DNA of 64,000 nt, from NCBI RefSeq assembly GCF_019492055.1, contig NZ_JAICBX010000002.1, forward strand, positions 682,001-746,000, read 5' to 3'. Below the pieces are notes generated by a model, which was not told where the DNA came from, searched no databases, and was given only the letters and a program-made list of their open reading frames with translations. Positions 18,334-27,167 of the stretch are shown in pieces. Source of the DNA: Flavimaribacter sediminis. Lineage in GTDB: Bacteria > Pseudomonadota > Alphaproteobacteria > Rhizobiales > Rhizobiaceae. The stretch's first letter is position 1. Each line of letters opens with the position of its first letter. Both the position numbers and the translations under genes were made by a program.

Positions 18334-18814
18334 CGTCTATCCCTGAAAGTTCCTGCAATTGCTCTCCGGAGAGGATCAGATAATGTTCCTCGTCGTTTTC
18401 CATAAATCCGAGCTTCTCGTAGAAGGCGCGCGCACCCGTGTTGTCGTGATAGACGGTCAGTCTGATGTAGGTCGCGCCCCAGCGCTTTCTTGCATCGTCG
18501 AGGGCGGCCGCCAGCAGGCGCCGGCCGAGACCGGAGCCCCGAACGGCATCGCTGACCCAGAGATCCGAAACATAGATCCCGGATGCGCCGCGCACGGTGG
18601 AAAAAACGGGCGAATAGAGGGCGACGCCCGAAACCGTCTGGTCCCGTTCGGCGACAAGCGCCCGGAAGCTCGGATGATCGCCGAAGCCGGCGCGACTCAG
18701 ATCGTCGGCGGTCGCCTTGTGGCTATCGCCCATATGCGCCGAAAGATCCCGAAGCGCTGCGTCGAGAGCCTCGATATCCGCGATCGTCGCCGGTCTGATT
18801 TTGTCACAGGTCAT
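18317..18814 (-). CDS. GNAT-family N-acetyltransferase (SSAT-like)
   Basis: 165 residues with a single GNAT fold. The acetyl-CoA pyrophosphate loop is VRGSGLGRRLL and the late tyrosine motif is TGARAFYEKLGF. The strand before it, YSPVFSTVRGASGIYVSDLWV, resembles spermidine/spermine acetyltransferases. The gene overlaps the following deacetylase gene by 17 bases and begins 2 bases after the BKACE gene, so all are tightly coupled. An acetyltransferase beside its apparent antagonist suggests reversible modification of one amine substrate; that is inference. Confidence 0.85.
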   Translation of the reverse strand: MTCDKIRPATIADIEALDAALRDLSAHMGDSHKATADDLSRAGFGDHPSFRALVAERDQTVSGVALYSPVFSTVRGASGIYVSDLWVSDAVRGSGLGRRLLAAALDDARKRWGATYIRLTVYHDNTGARAFYEKLGFMENDEEHYLILSGEQLQELSGIDDEGDS

Positions 18815-18816
18815 TG

Positions 18817-19743
18817 TCAGAACGCCGTCCTGTCGGCTCCTTTGAGACCCAGCATGGAGCGGGCGTCAGCAGGCGTCGCTACGTCGCGGCCCAGTTCCTC
18901 CACGATCCGACGGATCTTCTCGACCTGTTCTGCATTGGATTTTGCAAGCCTTCCCCGGGATATCATCAGGCTGTCCTCAAGGCCAACGCGGACATGGCCG
19001 CCCATGACAGCGGCCATCGTCGTCAATGGAATCTGGTGACGTCCCGCCGCCAGCACGGAAAATGCATAATCGTCGCCGAAGAGCTTGTCCGCAATATGCT
19101 TCATGTGGCTCAGATTGTCCGTATCCGCGCCTATGCCGCCGAGGACGCCGAAGACGAACTGGATGAAATAGGGCGCTTCGATCAGGCCGCGATCGGCGAA
19201 ATGGCGCAGCATGTAGAGATGGCTGACGTCATAGCATTCGAATTCGAAGCGGGCGCCGCGTCGTGTCCCCATTTCGGTCAGCACGTGGGCGATGTCGCGT
19301 GGCGTGTTCTTGAAGACCAGATCGTCCGATCCTTCCAGAAACGGCTTCTCCCAGTCATACTTCCAATCATCGATCCGGGCGACCGCCGGATAGAGCGCAA
19401 AGTTCATGCTCCCCATATTAAGGGAACACATTTCAGGTTCTGCGGCCTTGGGCGCGGCCAACCGGTCGTCCAGCGTCATCAGGGCGCTGCCGCCGGTGGT
19501 CAGATTGACGACGGCGTCGCAAGCCTGCTTGATGCGCGGCAGAAACCCCATGAAATGCCCGGCCTCGGCCGATGGTCGGCCGGTTTCGGGATCACGCGCA
19601 TGCAAATGCAGGATTGAAGCCCCGGCTTCGGCTGCATCGACCGACTGTTCGCTGATCTCGTCGGCCGTTACCGGCAGATAGGGCGACATGGACGGTGTAT
19701 GAATGGAGCCGGTGACGGCGCATGTAATGATGATTTTGCTCAT
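18817..19743 (-). CDS. Beta-keto acid cleavage enzyme (BKACE/DUF849, Kce-like)
   Basis: 308 residues, TIM-barrel zinc enzyme. The metal histidines are in ILHLHARDPETGRP and the conserved Glu segment is HVRVGLEDSLMISRGRLAKSNAEQV. The family reacts a beta-keto acid with acetyl-CoA to give acetoacetate and a new acyl-CoA; the founding member acts on 3-keto-5-aminohexanoate in lysine fermentation. Here it lies between an aminotransferase and the GNAT/deacetylase pair, fitting cleavage of a beta-keto acid produced from an amine. The true substrate is not readable from the sequence. Confidence 0.9.
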   Translation of the reverse strand: MSKIIITCAVTGSIHTPSMSPYLPVTADEISEQSVDAAEAGASILHLHARDPETGRPSAEAGHFMGFLPRIKQACDAVVNLTTGGSALMTLDDRLAAPKAAEPEMCSLNMGSMNFALYPAVARIDDWKYDWEKPFLEGSDDLVFKNTPRDIAHVLTEMGTRRGARFEFECYDVSHLYMLRHFADRGLIEAPYFIQFVFGVLGGIGADTDNLSHMKHIADKLFGDDYAFSVLAAGRHQIPLTTMAAVMGGHVRVGLEDSLMISRGRLAKSNAEQVEKIRRIVEELGRDVATPADARSMLGLKGADRTAF

Positions 19744-19758
19744 CTTGCTCGGGCCAAC

Positions 19759-21111
19759 TCAGGCGATCCGCCTTTCTACCGACACGAGCGCCGAAAACTC
19801 CTCCAGCGCGGCCGTCAAATTTTCCATGATTTCCTCGACATGGGTCTCGGTGGCGATCACCGGTGGACAGACCATGAAGTGATCCCCGTCGTAACCGCCG
19901 CGCGTCCGGCGCGAATAGATAATCAGTCCCCGCTGATAGGCCATTTCGACCAGCCGGTCATAGGCCATCAGTTCACGCTGCAACGGTTTCATCGTCACGC
20001 GGTCGGAAACCAGCTCGAAGGCGAGAAGCAATCCCACGCCACGGACATCGCCGACGAAATCGAAGCGTTGCTTCAGCCCCTCGAGCCGTTGTTTCAGCAG
20101 GTTGCCCATCCGTGTGGCGTTGGCCATCAGGTCCTCGCTCTCGATCTCCTCGATAACCGCAAGACCAGCGGCGCAGGCAAGCGGATTGCCGGCATAGGTG
20201 TACCCGTGGATAAAGCCGCCGGCGTCGAGCACGGCGTCGACGATTTCGTCCCTGGCAGCCATGGCGCCGAGTGGCGCATAACCGGCCGCGAACCCCTTGG
20301 ACACGACGAGGATATCGGGCGCGACATTCCAGTGTTCGGCGGCGAAGAATTTGCCGGTGCGGCCGCCGCCCGACATCACCTCGTCATGGATGAGCAGCAC
20401 GCCATAGCGGTCGCAGATTTCGCGGACCGCCTGCATGTAGCCGGCCGGCGGAACCAGTGCGCCGGTCGACGCGCCGCCGATCGGTTCGACCAGGAAGGCG
20501 AGAATCGTTTCGGGTCCCTCTTCAAGGATCTTCTGTTCGAGCATCGCGGCATAGTGCCGGCCAGTCGCGATATCCTCCGGGTCGAGCCCGTCAAGATAGG
20601 CTCGCGGAGCAGGTATCTTTGGCATCGGCCGCATCATCGCCTCGAAAGGCACGGTCATCGGCGAGTATCCGGTGACGGCCAGCGCACCGAGCGTCGCGCC
20701 GTGATAGCTGGGAAATCGGGAGATGACCTTCCAGCGCATGCTGTCGCCGCGCGCCACGGCGTATTGGCGCGCAAGCTTGATGGCGCTTTCGACGGCTTCC
20801 GATCCGCCGGATGTGAAAAAGGCCCGCTCCATCCCGTCGGGCGCGAGTTCCGCCGTCTTGGCGGCAAGCTGTTCGGCTGCTTCCGTTTCGAAATGCAGTC
20901 GATAACCGAAAGTCGACTTCTCCATCTGCCGGCGCATGGCTTCCAGCACTCGCGGGTTGGAATGGCCGATATTGCAGACCATCGCGCCGGAAGAGCCGTC
21001 GAGATAGCGCTTTCCCTCGACATCCCACATATAGACGCCCCGCGCCTGGTCGAGGACCGGCCGGCGGTGGCGCGTCTGGTAGAAAAGATGGCTCTTGCGA
21101 TGCTCGCTCAT
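19759..21111 (-). CDS. Class III (omega-amino acid/polyamine type) PLP aminotransferase
   Basis: 450 residues. Fold-type I class III transaminase with the FTSGGSEAVESAIKLAR cofactor loop, the HDEVMSGGGRTGKFF segment holding the PLP-stacking Asp, and the Schiff-base lysine in VVSKGFAAGYAPLGA. Such enzymes take the terminal amine from omega-amino acids, beta-amino acids or polyamines. The ATG overlaps the stop of the upstream ATPase gene by 4 bases and BKACE follows 15 bases later, so import, transamination and C-C cleavage are coupled. Confidence 0.92.
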   Translation of the reverse strand: MSEHRKSHLFYQTRHRRPVLDQARGVYMWDVEGKRYLDGSSGAMVCNIGHSNPRVLEAMRRQMEKSTFGYRLHFETEAAEQLAAKTAELAPDGMERAFFTSGGSEAVESAIKLARQYAVARGDSMRWKVISRFPSYHGATLGALAVTGYSPMTVPFEAMMRPMPKIPAPRAYLDGLDPEDIATGRHYAAMLEQKILEEGPETILAFLVEPIGGASTGALVPPAGYMQAVREICDRYGVLLIHDEVMSGGGRTGKFFAAEHWNVAPDILVVSKGFAAGYAPLGAMAARDEIVDAVLDAGGFIHGYTYAGNPLACAAGLAVIEEIESEDLMANATRMGNLLKQRLEGLKQRFDFVGDVRGVGLLLAFELVSDRVTMKPLQRELMAYDRLVEMAYQRGLIIYSRRTRGGYDGDHFMVCPPVIATETHVEEIMENLTAALEEFSALVSVERRIA

Positions 21112-22190
21112 TCACCGCTCCCTGGTAAAACGGTGCAATCGCGCGGACGGACACCGACCGACACATCCGCGCCCTCGGCATGGGGGCTGGTGTCGATCAT
21201 GTTGATTGCCTGAAGTTGCAGGTCGCCAACGCGGATGAAGTAACGGGCCGCCTGGCCCTGGTAGTCGACCGCCTCGACCTTCGCCGCAAAGTTTGTAGCG
21301 CTGTCTGCAGCGCCCGGCTCGGCAAGCGCCAGCTTCTCGGCTCGAATGACGAGCTTGACCGGGCCTTTCGCCTTCACGAGCGGCCCCCTGTCGGCGGGAA
21401 TGACAAGCTTTCCGAGATCGGCGTTTTCGACGGCTATCTCCTGGCCGTCGAGCCCGGTGCATTGCGCCTCGATCACGTTCGATGCGCCGAGGAAGCGGGC
21501 GACGAATTCGCTGGCCGGGGTATTGTAGACGGCTTCGGGCGGACCCGCCTGCTCTACCCGGCCGGCCGACATAACGATGATCTCGTCGGACATGGCGAGC
21601 GCCTCCGACTGGTCGTGGGTGACGAAAACCGTGGTCACGCCGATGCGATGCTGGATGCGTTTCAGCTCCACACGCATGTCCTCGCGCAGATTGGCGTCGA
21701 GCGCCGACAGCGGTTCGTCCAGCAGCAGCACGTCCGGTTCGATCACGATGGCCCGGGCAAGCGCGATACGTTGCTGCTGACCGCCGGAAAGTTCGCGCGG
21801 ATAGCGGTCGGCGACATGCGGAAGCTGCACGAGATCCAGCGCTTCCTTGACCTTTGCCGCCCGGTCCGCACGGGGGACATTGCGGTATTTCAGGCCGAAA
21901 GCGATGTTATCGGCCACCGACTTGTGGGGAAACAGGGCATAGTTCTGAAAGACCAGGCCGAGATTGCGCCTGTGGATCGGCACCTCGTTGACCCGCTTGC
22001 CCTTGATGGCGATCTCGCCCTCGGTCGGATCAAGCAGCCCGGCGATCATCCTGAGCGTCGTGGTCTTGCCGCAGCCGGAAGGCCCGAGGAGCGTGACGAA
22101 ACCGCCCTCGGCGATGTCGAGGGACATGCGGTGAACAGCGGTGAAATCGCCAAATTGCTTGACGATGTCGGTAAGGGAGACGGCACTCAA
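21108..22190 (-). CDS. ABC transporter ATP-binding protein, spermidine/putrescine type (PotA-like)
   Basis: 360 residues: ATPase domain with Walker A GPSGCGKTT, signature LSGGQQQRIALARAI and Walker B VLLLDEPLSALD, then a TOBE domain (about 280-355) as in PotA. It powers uptake by the two permeases and binding protein encoded just upstream. Its stop overlaps the aminotransferase start (ATGA). The 75-base gap before it holds a hairpin. Members of this family import polyamines, putrescine-like amines or some amino acids. Confidence 0.92.
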   Translation of the reverse strand: MSAVSLTDIVKQFGDFTAVHRMSLDIAEGGFVTLLGPSGCGKTTTLRMIAGLLDPTEGEIAIKGKRVNEVPIHRRNLGLVFQNYALFPHKSVADNIAFGLKYRNVPRADRAAKVKEALDLVQLPHVADRYPRELSGGQQQRIALARAIVIEPDVLLLDEPLSALDANLREDMRVELKRIQHRIGVTTVFVTHDQSEALAMSDEIIVMSAGRVEQAGPPEAVYNTPASEFVARFLGASNVIEAQCTGLDGQEIAVENADLGKLVIPADRGPLVKAKGPVKLVIRAEKLALAEPGAADSATNFAAKVEAVDYQGQAARYFIRVGDLQLQAINMIDTSPHAEGADVSVGVRPRDCTVLPGSGE

Positions 22191-22229
22191 CGTCCAGCAT
22201 CCTGCGTTGTTGATGAGAAGGACGACCGA

Positions 22230-22247
22230 CGCCCATATTGATGGGCG
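22230..22247 (-). promoter_or_regulatory. Intercistronic stem-loop after the PotD-like gene
   Basis: A 7-bp perfect stem CGCCCAT / ATGGGCG with an ATTG loop lies about 18 bases past the binding-protein stop and before the ATPase gene. It lacks a T-run, so it more likely protects the upstream mRNA 3' end or partly terminates than stops transcription fully; this would raise binding protein over ATPase. Confidence 0.55.
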
Positions 22248-22265
22248 CCGGACGGGTGTTTCGGG

Positions 22266-23417
22266 TCAGTAGCCTTTCTGGATACGTCCGAATTGCTTCG
22301 ACCATTCCTGCTCATGGCCATTCCAGTAGGCGGGATCGGCGAAGGTCAGGCCCGACAGCGTGCCGGTCGGATCGAAAGCCGGCAGCGTCGGTATCTTCTT
22401 GCCGAGGTCGACCTTGGTCGGATCCAGCGCCGGCGGATAGTTCTGGCCCTCGGCCACCGCGATTGACGTTTCAGGCGCCAGCATGAAGTTGAGGAGCTCC
22501 TCACATTCCGGCATCGGCGATCCCTTGATCACGAACAGGCATTCCTGCCAGCCGAAACCGTTCGGTGGATCCATGTAGCCGATGTCGTGGCCCTGTTCCT
22601 GAAGCGCGTAGATACGACCGGACCAACCCTCGGTGACATAGACCTCCTCCTCTGCGAGCAGACTCATCAGTTCGGCGCCGGAGCTCCAGTATTTCAGCAA
22701 CAGATCGCGGTTCTCGCGAATGGCCTCCCAGATCGCGTCCATGTCGGTGGCGCCGTTCGGATCCTGATCCGTCTGCAGCGAGGCGTACCAGATACGGGTG
22801 CGCCAGGCGCTCCAGCCGCTGATCTTGCCCTTGAGCTTTTCGTCGAGCAGGATCTTCGCGCCCTTTTCCTTCATCTCGTCGTCGGAGATGTGCTTGCGGT
22901 TATAGGCAAGTCCGGTGGTGCCGTAGTCGTAAGGAACACAGGACAGCGTTCCGTCCGTGACCTTGCTGAAGACTTCGGTCAGCTTCGGAATGACATATTG
23001 CAGATTGGGAATGTTGTCTGTGTTGAGGTCTGAGGCGAGGCCTAGTTGGGCGTAGCGGGCGTAGTCGAACACCCCGGAAAGGTGAGCGATGTTGAACTCG
23101 CCCGGCTGGCTGGCCTTGACGCGCGAGAGATATTCATCTGAACCGCCAAAGGTGCCGTCGACGACCTTAACGCCTGTTTCAGCCGTAAAGGGATCGAAGG
23201 CGTATTTGCGAAACGCCTCGGAGACCACGCCGCCCCAGCCGTCAAACCGGACCTCTTCCACCGCTGCGCTGGCTTCCCGGACGAAGGGCGAAGAAACCCC
23301 GTATGCAAGACTCGCAGCGCCGATCAGGCCGAGAAAAGTTCGCCGGTCGAGGTCGCCGTTCATATAGCGTTCGCGAAGTCGTTCGTATCTCTTGGTGCTT
23401 TCCATTTCCATCTCCAT
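22266..23417 (-). CDS. Extracellular solute-binding protein, PotD-like, Tat-exported
   Basis: 383 residues from the first of three closely spaced ATGs (MEMEMES); the third (23405) has the best spaced GGAG, so the true start may be 12 bases in. A twin-arginine motif DRRTFLGLIGAASLAYG precedes the mature domain at about residue 50. The fold is that of family 1 polyamine/iron binding proteins (VRFDGWGGVVSEAFRKYAFDPFTAETG). It captures the ligand in the periplasm for the neighbouring permeases. Tat export suggests it folds before export. Confidence 0.9.
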   Translation of the reverse strand: MEMEMESTKRYERLRERYMNGDLDRRTFLGLIGAASLAYGVSSPFVREASAAVEEVRFDGWGGVVSEAFRKYAFDPFTAETGVKVVDGTFGGSDEYLSRVKASQPGEFNIAHLSGVFDYARYAQLGLASDLNTDNIPNLQYVIPKLTEVFSKVTDGTLSCVPYDYGTTGLAYNRKHISDDEMKEKGAKILLDEKLKGKISGWSAWRTRIWYASLQTDQDPNGATDMDAIWEAIRENRDLLLKYWSSGAELMSLLAEEEVYVTEGWSGRIYALQEQGHDIGYMDPPNGFGWQECLFVIKGSPMPECEELLNFMLAPETSIAVAEGQNYPPALDPTKVDLGKKIPTLPAFDPTGTLSGLTFADPAYWNGHEQEWSKQFGRIQKGY

Positions 23418-23444
23418 GGTTGACGGTCGAATTACTTCCTGGGT

Positions 23445-24230
23445 TCAGCCGCCGCTTTTCATCGAGGCCCACCGGGCGATCGCCAGCCCCAGAACCGGCA
23501 GTCCGACGGTGAGCAAGATCATCACGGTGCCGAGCGCGTTGATCTCCGGAGAAATCGAATTGCGCAGCATCGCGAATATTTGCGTGGGTACGGTTTCGAC
23601 GCCTCCGGGCTTCCAGAACAGGGTGCCGGTAATATCGTCGAAACTGATTGTGAAGGCGAAGAGCCCGCCTGCAAGCACCGCCGGCATCAATAGCGGCAGT
23701 GTGATCTGGAAGAAGGTCTGGACCGGGTTCGCGCCGAGACTGAGAGCCGCTTCCTCGATGTCTCGCCGGATGCCGACCAGACGCGCCTGGACCACAAGGA
23801 TGACGAACGGCAGCGTGAAGATGACATGGCCGAAGAGCAGGAGGGCGAAGCTCTTGTTGAGCGACAGGAAGTTGAGGAACAGCAGCAGCGCCACGGCCAG
23901 AACCACCTCCGGCACCAGAATAGGCGCGATCAGGACCGTGCTGATCAGGTTTTGTCCCGGCACCTTGTAGCGGATCAGCGCAAGGCTTGCGAGCACGCCA
24001 AGCGTGGTGGAGACAAGCGCCGTCAGGCCGCCAAGGATGATCGAGGTTCGGAAGGCCCGCAGGATCGCCTCGTTGTTCGCGAGCTCGATGAACCAGCGAA
24101 AGGAGAAACCGGTCATCGGAAAGCTTCCGAACTGGCTGGCGTTGAAGCTGAGAAGCACGACCACAGCTACGGGAAGGAACATGAAAATATAGACCAGAAT
24201 GGCCCACACCCGGATCAACATCCAACCCAT
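23445..24230 (-). CDS. ABC transporter permease, PotC-like
   Basis: 261 residues from the ATG at 24230, chosen because the frame before it is non-membrane, and this start overlaps the preceding stop by one base (TGATG), a typical coupled junction. About six transmembrane segments; the ATPase-docking EAA loop is EEAALSLGANPVQTFFQITLP. Forms the inner-membrane channel with the PotB-like protein. Confidence 0.9.
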   Translation of the reverse strand: MGWMLIRVWAILVYIFMFLPVAVVVLLSFNASQFGSFPMTGFSFRWFIELANNEAILRAFRTSIILGGLTALVSTTLGVLASLALIRYKVPGQNLISTVLIAPILVPEVVLAVALLLFLNFLSLNKSFALLLFGHVIFTLPFVILVVQARLVGIRRDIEEAALSLGANPVQTFFQITLPLLMPAVLAGGLFAFTISFDDITGTLFWKPGGVETVPTQIFAMLRNSISPEINALGTVMILLTVGLPVLGLAIARWASMKSGG

Positions 24231-25096
24231 CAGCCGAGCCCCTTCATCAACTGGGCCATGCCGAGGAAATGATTGTAGAGCAGCACGAGGGCGCCGAGGA
24301 TAACGAGCAGCATCAGCGACAGCGCCGAACCCAGCGGCCAGTTGAGCTGGGTGATGATCGCCTCGAACACCAGATTGGCGAACATTGCGTCGGTCGGACC
24401 GCCGAGAACCAGCGGCGTGATGTAGGTGCCGGCCGCCAGGACAAAGCACAGAAGGCCGCCGGCCGCCAGACCCGGGAGAGAGAGCGGCAGGGTCACCTCA
24501 CGGAAACCCTGGATCCGGGTCGCCCCAAGAGAACTGGCGGCGTCTTCCAGATTCCGATCTATCCCGTCGAGACTGACGAAGACGTTCAGGATCATGAACG
24601 GCATCAGGAAATGTACGAGTCCAAGGATGACGGTGGCCTCGTTGTAAAGCATCTGGATCGGCTCGTTGATCAGGCCGGTCCAGATCAGGAATGTGTTGAG
24701 CGCGCCGGATACGCCCAGAATGTTGATCCATGACATGGTGCGGATGATGTAGCTCACCCAGAAAGGCAACATCAGCAGGAGCAGCAGAAGCGCCTTGTTA
24801 CCCTTCGAACGCGCAATGAAATAGGCGGCCGGGTATCCGGCGACCGCGCAAACGACGGTGGTGACGGCGGCGATCTTCAGCGTATTGAGCAGGATGTCGC
24901 GATAGAACGGATCGCCGAGCGCCTCCCGCCAGTTGTCGAGAAAGAAGCCGACCTCGTCGGCGCCTGTCGCTGTCCTCAGCCAGAACGAATAGACAATGAT
25001 GAACAGGAGGGGCACGAACAGGAGAAGCGTCACCACCAGCAGCGCTGGCGACAACAAGATCCATGGTTGTCGGGCTTCACGCGCCTCGACGGTCAT
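24230..25096 (-). CDS. ABC transporter permease, PotB-like
   Basis: 288 residues from the ATG at 25096, preceded by AGGGG at good spacing; the earlier ATG at 25120 has no ribosome site. Six transmembrane segments and the EAA loop EDAASSLGATRIQGFREVTLP. First gene of the eight-gene unit transporter-aminotransferase-BKACE-GNAT-deacetylase; its promoter must lie in the short gap to the divergent LysR gene. Confidence 0.9.
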   Translation of the reverse strand: MTVEAREARQPWILLSPALLVVTLLLFVPLLFIIVYSFWLRTATGADEVGFFLDNWREALGDPFYRDILLNTLKIAAVTTVVCAVAGYPAAYFIARSKGNKALLLLLLMLPFWVSYIIRTMSWINILGVSGALNTFLIWTGLINEPIQMLYNEATVILGLVHFLMPFMILNVFVSLDGIDRNLEDAASSLGATRIQGFREVTLPLSLPGLAAGGLLCFVLAAGTYITPLVLGGPTDAMFANLVFEAIITQLNWPLGSALSLMLLVILGALVLLYNHFLGMAQLMKGLG

Positions 25097-25155
25097 GCGG
25101 TTCCCCTTTTTTGATTGCATTGATCGTGACGAGCAGGCAACAATAGGTCAAATAG

Positions 25156-25175
25156 ATAATACCAATCAGAATTAT
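25156..25175. promoter_or_regulatory. Candidate LysR operator between divergent genes
   Basis: The inverted repeat ATAAT-N10-ATTAT lies in the 90-base AT-rich gap between the PotB-like gene and the LysR gene, close to both starts. LysR proteins commonly bind such interrupted dyads and repress themselves while activating the divergent operon. Position fits; the motif is short. Confidence 0.4.
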
Positions 25176-25186
25176 AGATTGAATTT

Positions 25187-26149
25187 ATGATGGCGTCGGA
25201 AGGCGATTTCGAGAAACTGGCGCGTCAGCTCGACTGGAACCTGCTTCGGACCTTCATCGTGCTCGCCGAAGCCGGCAGCGTGACGGCGGCCGCCGACCGG
25301 CTGATGCTGAAGCAGCCGACGGTGTCGAGCGCCCTCAAGCGCCTTGAGGAACGACTGGACCGGCGGCTGATCGATCGCTCTCCCGGTCATTTCCGGCTGA
25401 CGGAAGCCGGCCAGTTGCTGTACCGTGAGGCGATCGACATCCAGGGCGCCATCATACGACTGGGAACACTGGTCCGGGATGTGACCGACGAGGTGCGGGG
25501 ACATGTTCGAATCGCCATGGCAAGCCATGTGGTCTCGCCGCTTTTCGACGACGCTTTGACGGAGTTCCACAAGTCCCATCCGGCGGCAACGATCTCGATC
25601 GAGGTCGCAGCCAGCAAGCATGCGCTTGCCGAAGTCACATCGCGGCGCGCCTCCATGGCAGTCTGCCTCGTGCATCAACGCAGCCACAGGCTGGAATATC
25701 GACGGCTTTACCGCGAATATTTTGGCCTTTTCTGCGGCCCCTCCCATCCGCTCTTCGGGCGCAAAAACCTGACGATGGCGGACCTTGCCGGGCAGTCTTC
25801 GGTCAGCTTCGTGACCGACCAGATGGACGACGCGCTGCGCCCGGTCGCCCTGATGCGCGCCCAGGCCAATCTGGAAGACCGGATCGTCGGCACTTCCGCC
25901 CATCTGGAGGAGGTCCGCCGCATGATCATCGCCGGACTTGGAATCGGTCCGCTTCCGGTCCATGTGATGCGCCGAGATGTCGAGGATGGGCTACTGTGGC
26001 AGTTGCCGCCCTACGATCAGGTGCCGGCGATCGATGTACATGTCGCCTGGAATCCGAGCGCAAGGTTCAATCGCGCCGAACTCCTGCTTAGAGAGGCATT
26101 GCTGGCGAAGATCGACGAGACGCCCCTGGAAAAGCGCACCTATTCCTGA
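25187..26149 (+). CDS. LysR-family transcriptional regulator of the polyamine-type operon
   Basis: 320 residues: an N-terminal winged HTH after a short leader (LDWNLLRTFIVLAEAGSVTAAADRLMLKQPTVSSALKRLEERL) then a periplasmic-binding-protein-like effector domain (about 105-305). Divergent from the transporter/aminotransferase operon with less than 100 bases between, the classical arrangement for a LysR protein and its target. The inducer is probably the transported compound or a catabolite of it. Confidence 0.9.
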   Translation: MMASEGDFEKLARQLDWNLLRTFIVLAEAGSVTAAADRLMLKQPTVSSALKRLEERLDRRLIDRSPGHFRLTEAGQLLYREAIDIQGAIIRLGTLVRDVTDEVRGHVRIAMASHVVSPLFDDALTEFHKSHPAATISIEVAASKHALAEVTSRRASMAVCLVHQRSHRLEYRRLYREYFGLFCGPSHPLFGRKNLTMADLAGQSSVSFVTDQMDDALRPVALMRAQANLEDRIVGTSAHLEEVRRMIIAGLGIGPLPVHVMRRDVEDGLLWQLPPYDQVPAIDVHVAWNPSARFNRAELLLREALLAKIDETPLEKRTYS

Positions 26150-26201
26150 CGGCGTGGTCCGCGTGGTAAGGGTTGTGAAACATGAAACAGGATGACCGCT
26201 C

Positions 26202-27095
26202 ATGAAGGCAGCAGACCTCGCAAAACTCTACCGCATCAAGGACGGGAAGGATTTCCGGCTCGACCGGATCGATCCATCGGACACCTGCGGTCTCGACATC
26301 GAGAAGGCAGAGGCGAAGGAACAGATCGCGGCCGACATCAAGGAGATGAAGGATCTTCAGGAAAAGCTCTATGCAGAAGGCAAATGGGCGCTCCTGATCG
26401 TGCTGCAGGCCATGGACGCCGCCGGAAAGGACAGCGCGATCGAACATGTCATGAGCGGGATCAACCCCCAGGGCTGCGAAGTGCGGTCTTTCAAGGCGCC
26501 GAGCTCGAACGAACTGAAGCATGATTTCCTCTGGCGTCACGCCCGCGTGCTGCCGGAACGCGGCAGGATCGGCATCTTCAACCGCTCGCATTACGAGGAG
26601 GTTCTGGTGGTGCGGGTCCATCCGGAAATCCTGGAAGGCCAGAATATCCCGGATCAACTGGTCGGCGACGATGTGTGGAAGACGAGGTTCAAGGACATCC
26701 GCGCCTTCGAGCGGCATCTCGCGAACAACGGCACGGTCATTTTGAAATTCTTCCTGCACGTTTCCCGCGACGAGCAGGCAAGGCGCTTCCTCGACCGGAT
26801 CGAGGAGCCGGACAAGAACTGGAAATTCTCGGCCAGCGACATTTCCGAGCGCGAACGCTGGGACGACTACATGCACGCCTATGAGGACATGATCCAGAAC
26901 ACGGCGCGCGAGCATGCGCCCTGGTACGTCGTGCCCTCCGACAGCAAATGGTTCGCCCGAATGGTGATAGCGGCCACCATCGTCGAGGCCCTCGAACGGA
27001 TCGACCCGAAATTTCCGGAGGTAAGCGACGAGGCCATCCAGCGGATGCAGGAAGACCGCAAGCTCCTGAAGAAGGAGCTGGGCCACGAAGATTAA
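26202..27095 (+). CDS. ppk2: Polyphosphate kinase 2 family protein
   Basis: 297 residues with one PPK2 domain. The Walker A-like loop MDAAGKDSAIEHVMSGINPQG, the Walker B region GRIGIFNRSHYEEVLVVRVHP and the lid-module arginines are present. PPK2 enzymes phosphorylate nucleoside mono- or diphosphates from polyphosphate, or the reverse; the subclass cannot be fixed by eye. Single gene with its own ribosome site, 52 bases after LysR. Confidence 0.92.
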   Translation: MKAADLAKLYRIKDGKDFRLDRIDPSDTCGLDIEKAEAKEQIAADIKEMKDLQEKLYAEGKWALLIVLQAMDAAGKDSAIEHVMSGINPQGCEVRSFKAPSSNELKHDFLWRHARVLPERGRIGIFNRSHYEEVLVVRVHPEILEGQNIPDQLVGDDVWKTRFKDIRAFERHLANNGTVILKFFLHVSRDEQARRFLDRIEEPDKNWKFSASDISERERWDDYMHAYEDMIQNTAREHAPWYVVPSDSKWFARMVIAATIVEALERIDPKFPEVSDEAIQRMQEDRKLLKKELGHED

Positions 27096-27167
27096 GCTGG
27101 CTTTTCAGACTGTCCGAAGCGCTTTGCTGTATAGATGCCGTATGCAGAATCCCGACTGCCGGGCGGC

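Noticed and set aside
19699-21213. 504-codon plus-strand frame over the aminotransferase gene
   Set aside because: Antisense shadow in GC-rich DNA; the minus-strand protein has a complete set of transaminase motifs.
23445-24449. Longer version of the PotC-like permease starting at 24449
   Set aside because: The extra 73 residues are Arg/His-rich out-of-frame shadow of the PotB-like gene; the ATG at 24230 gives a normal membrane N-terminus.
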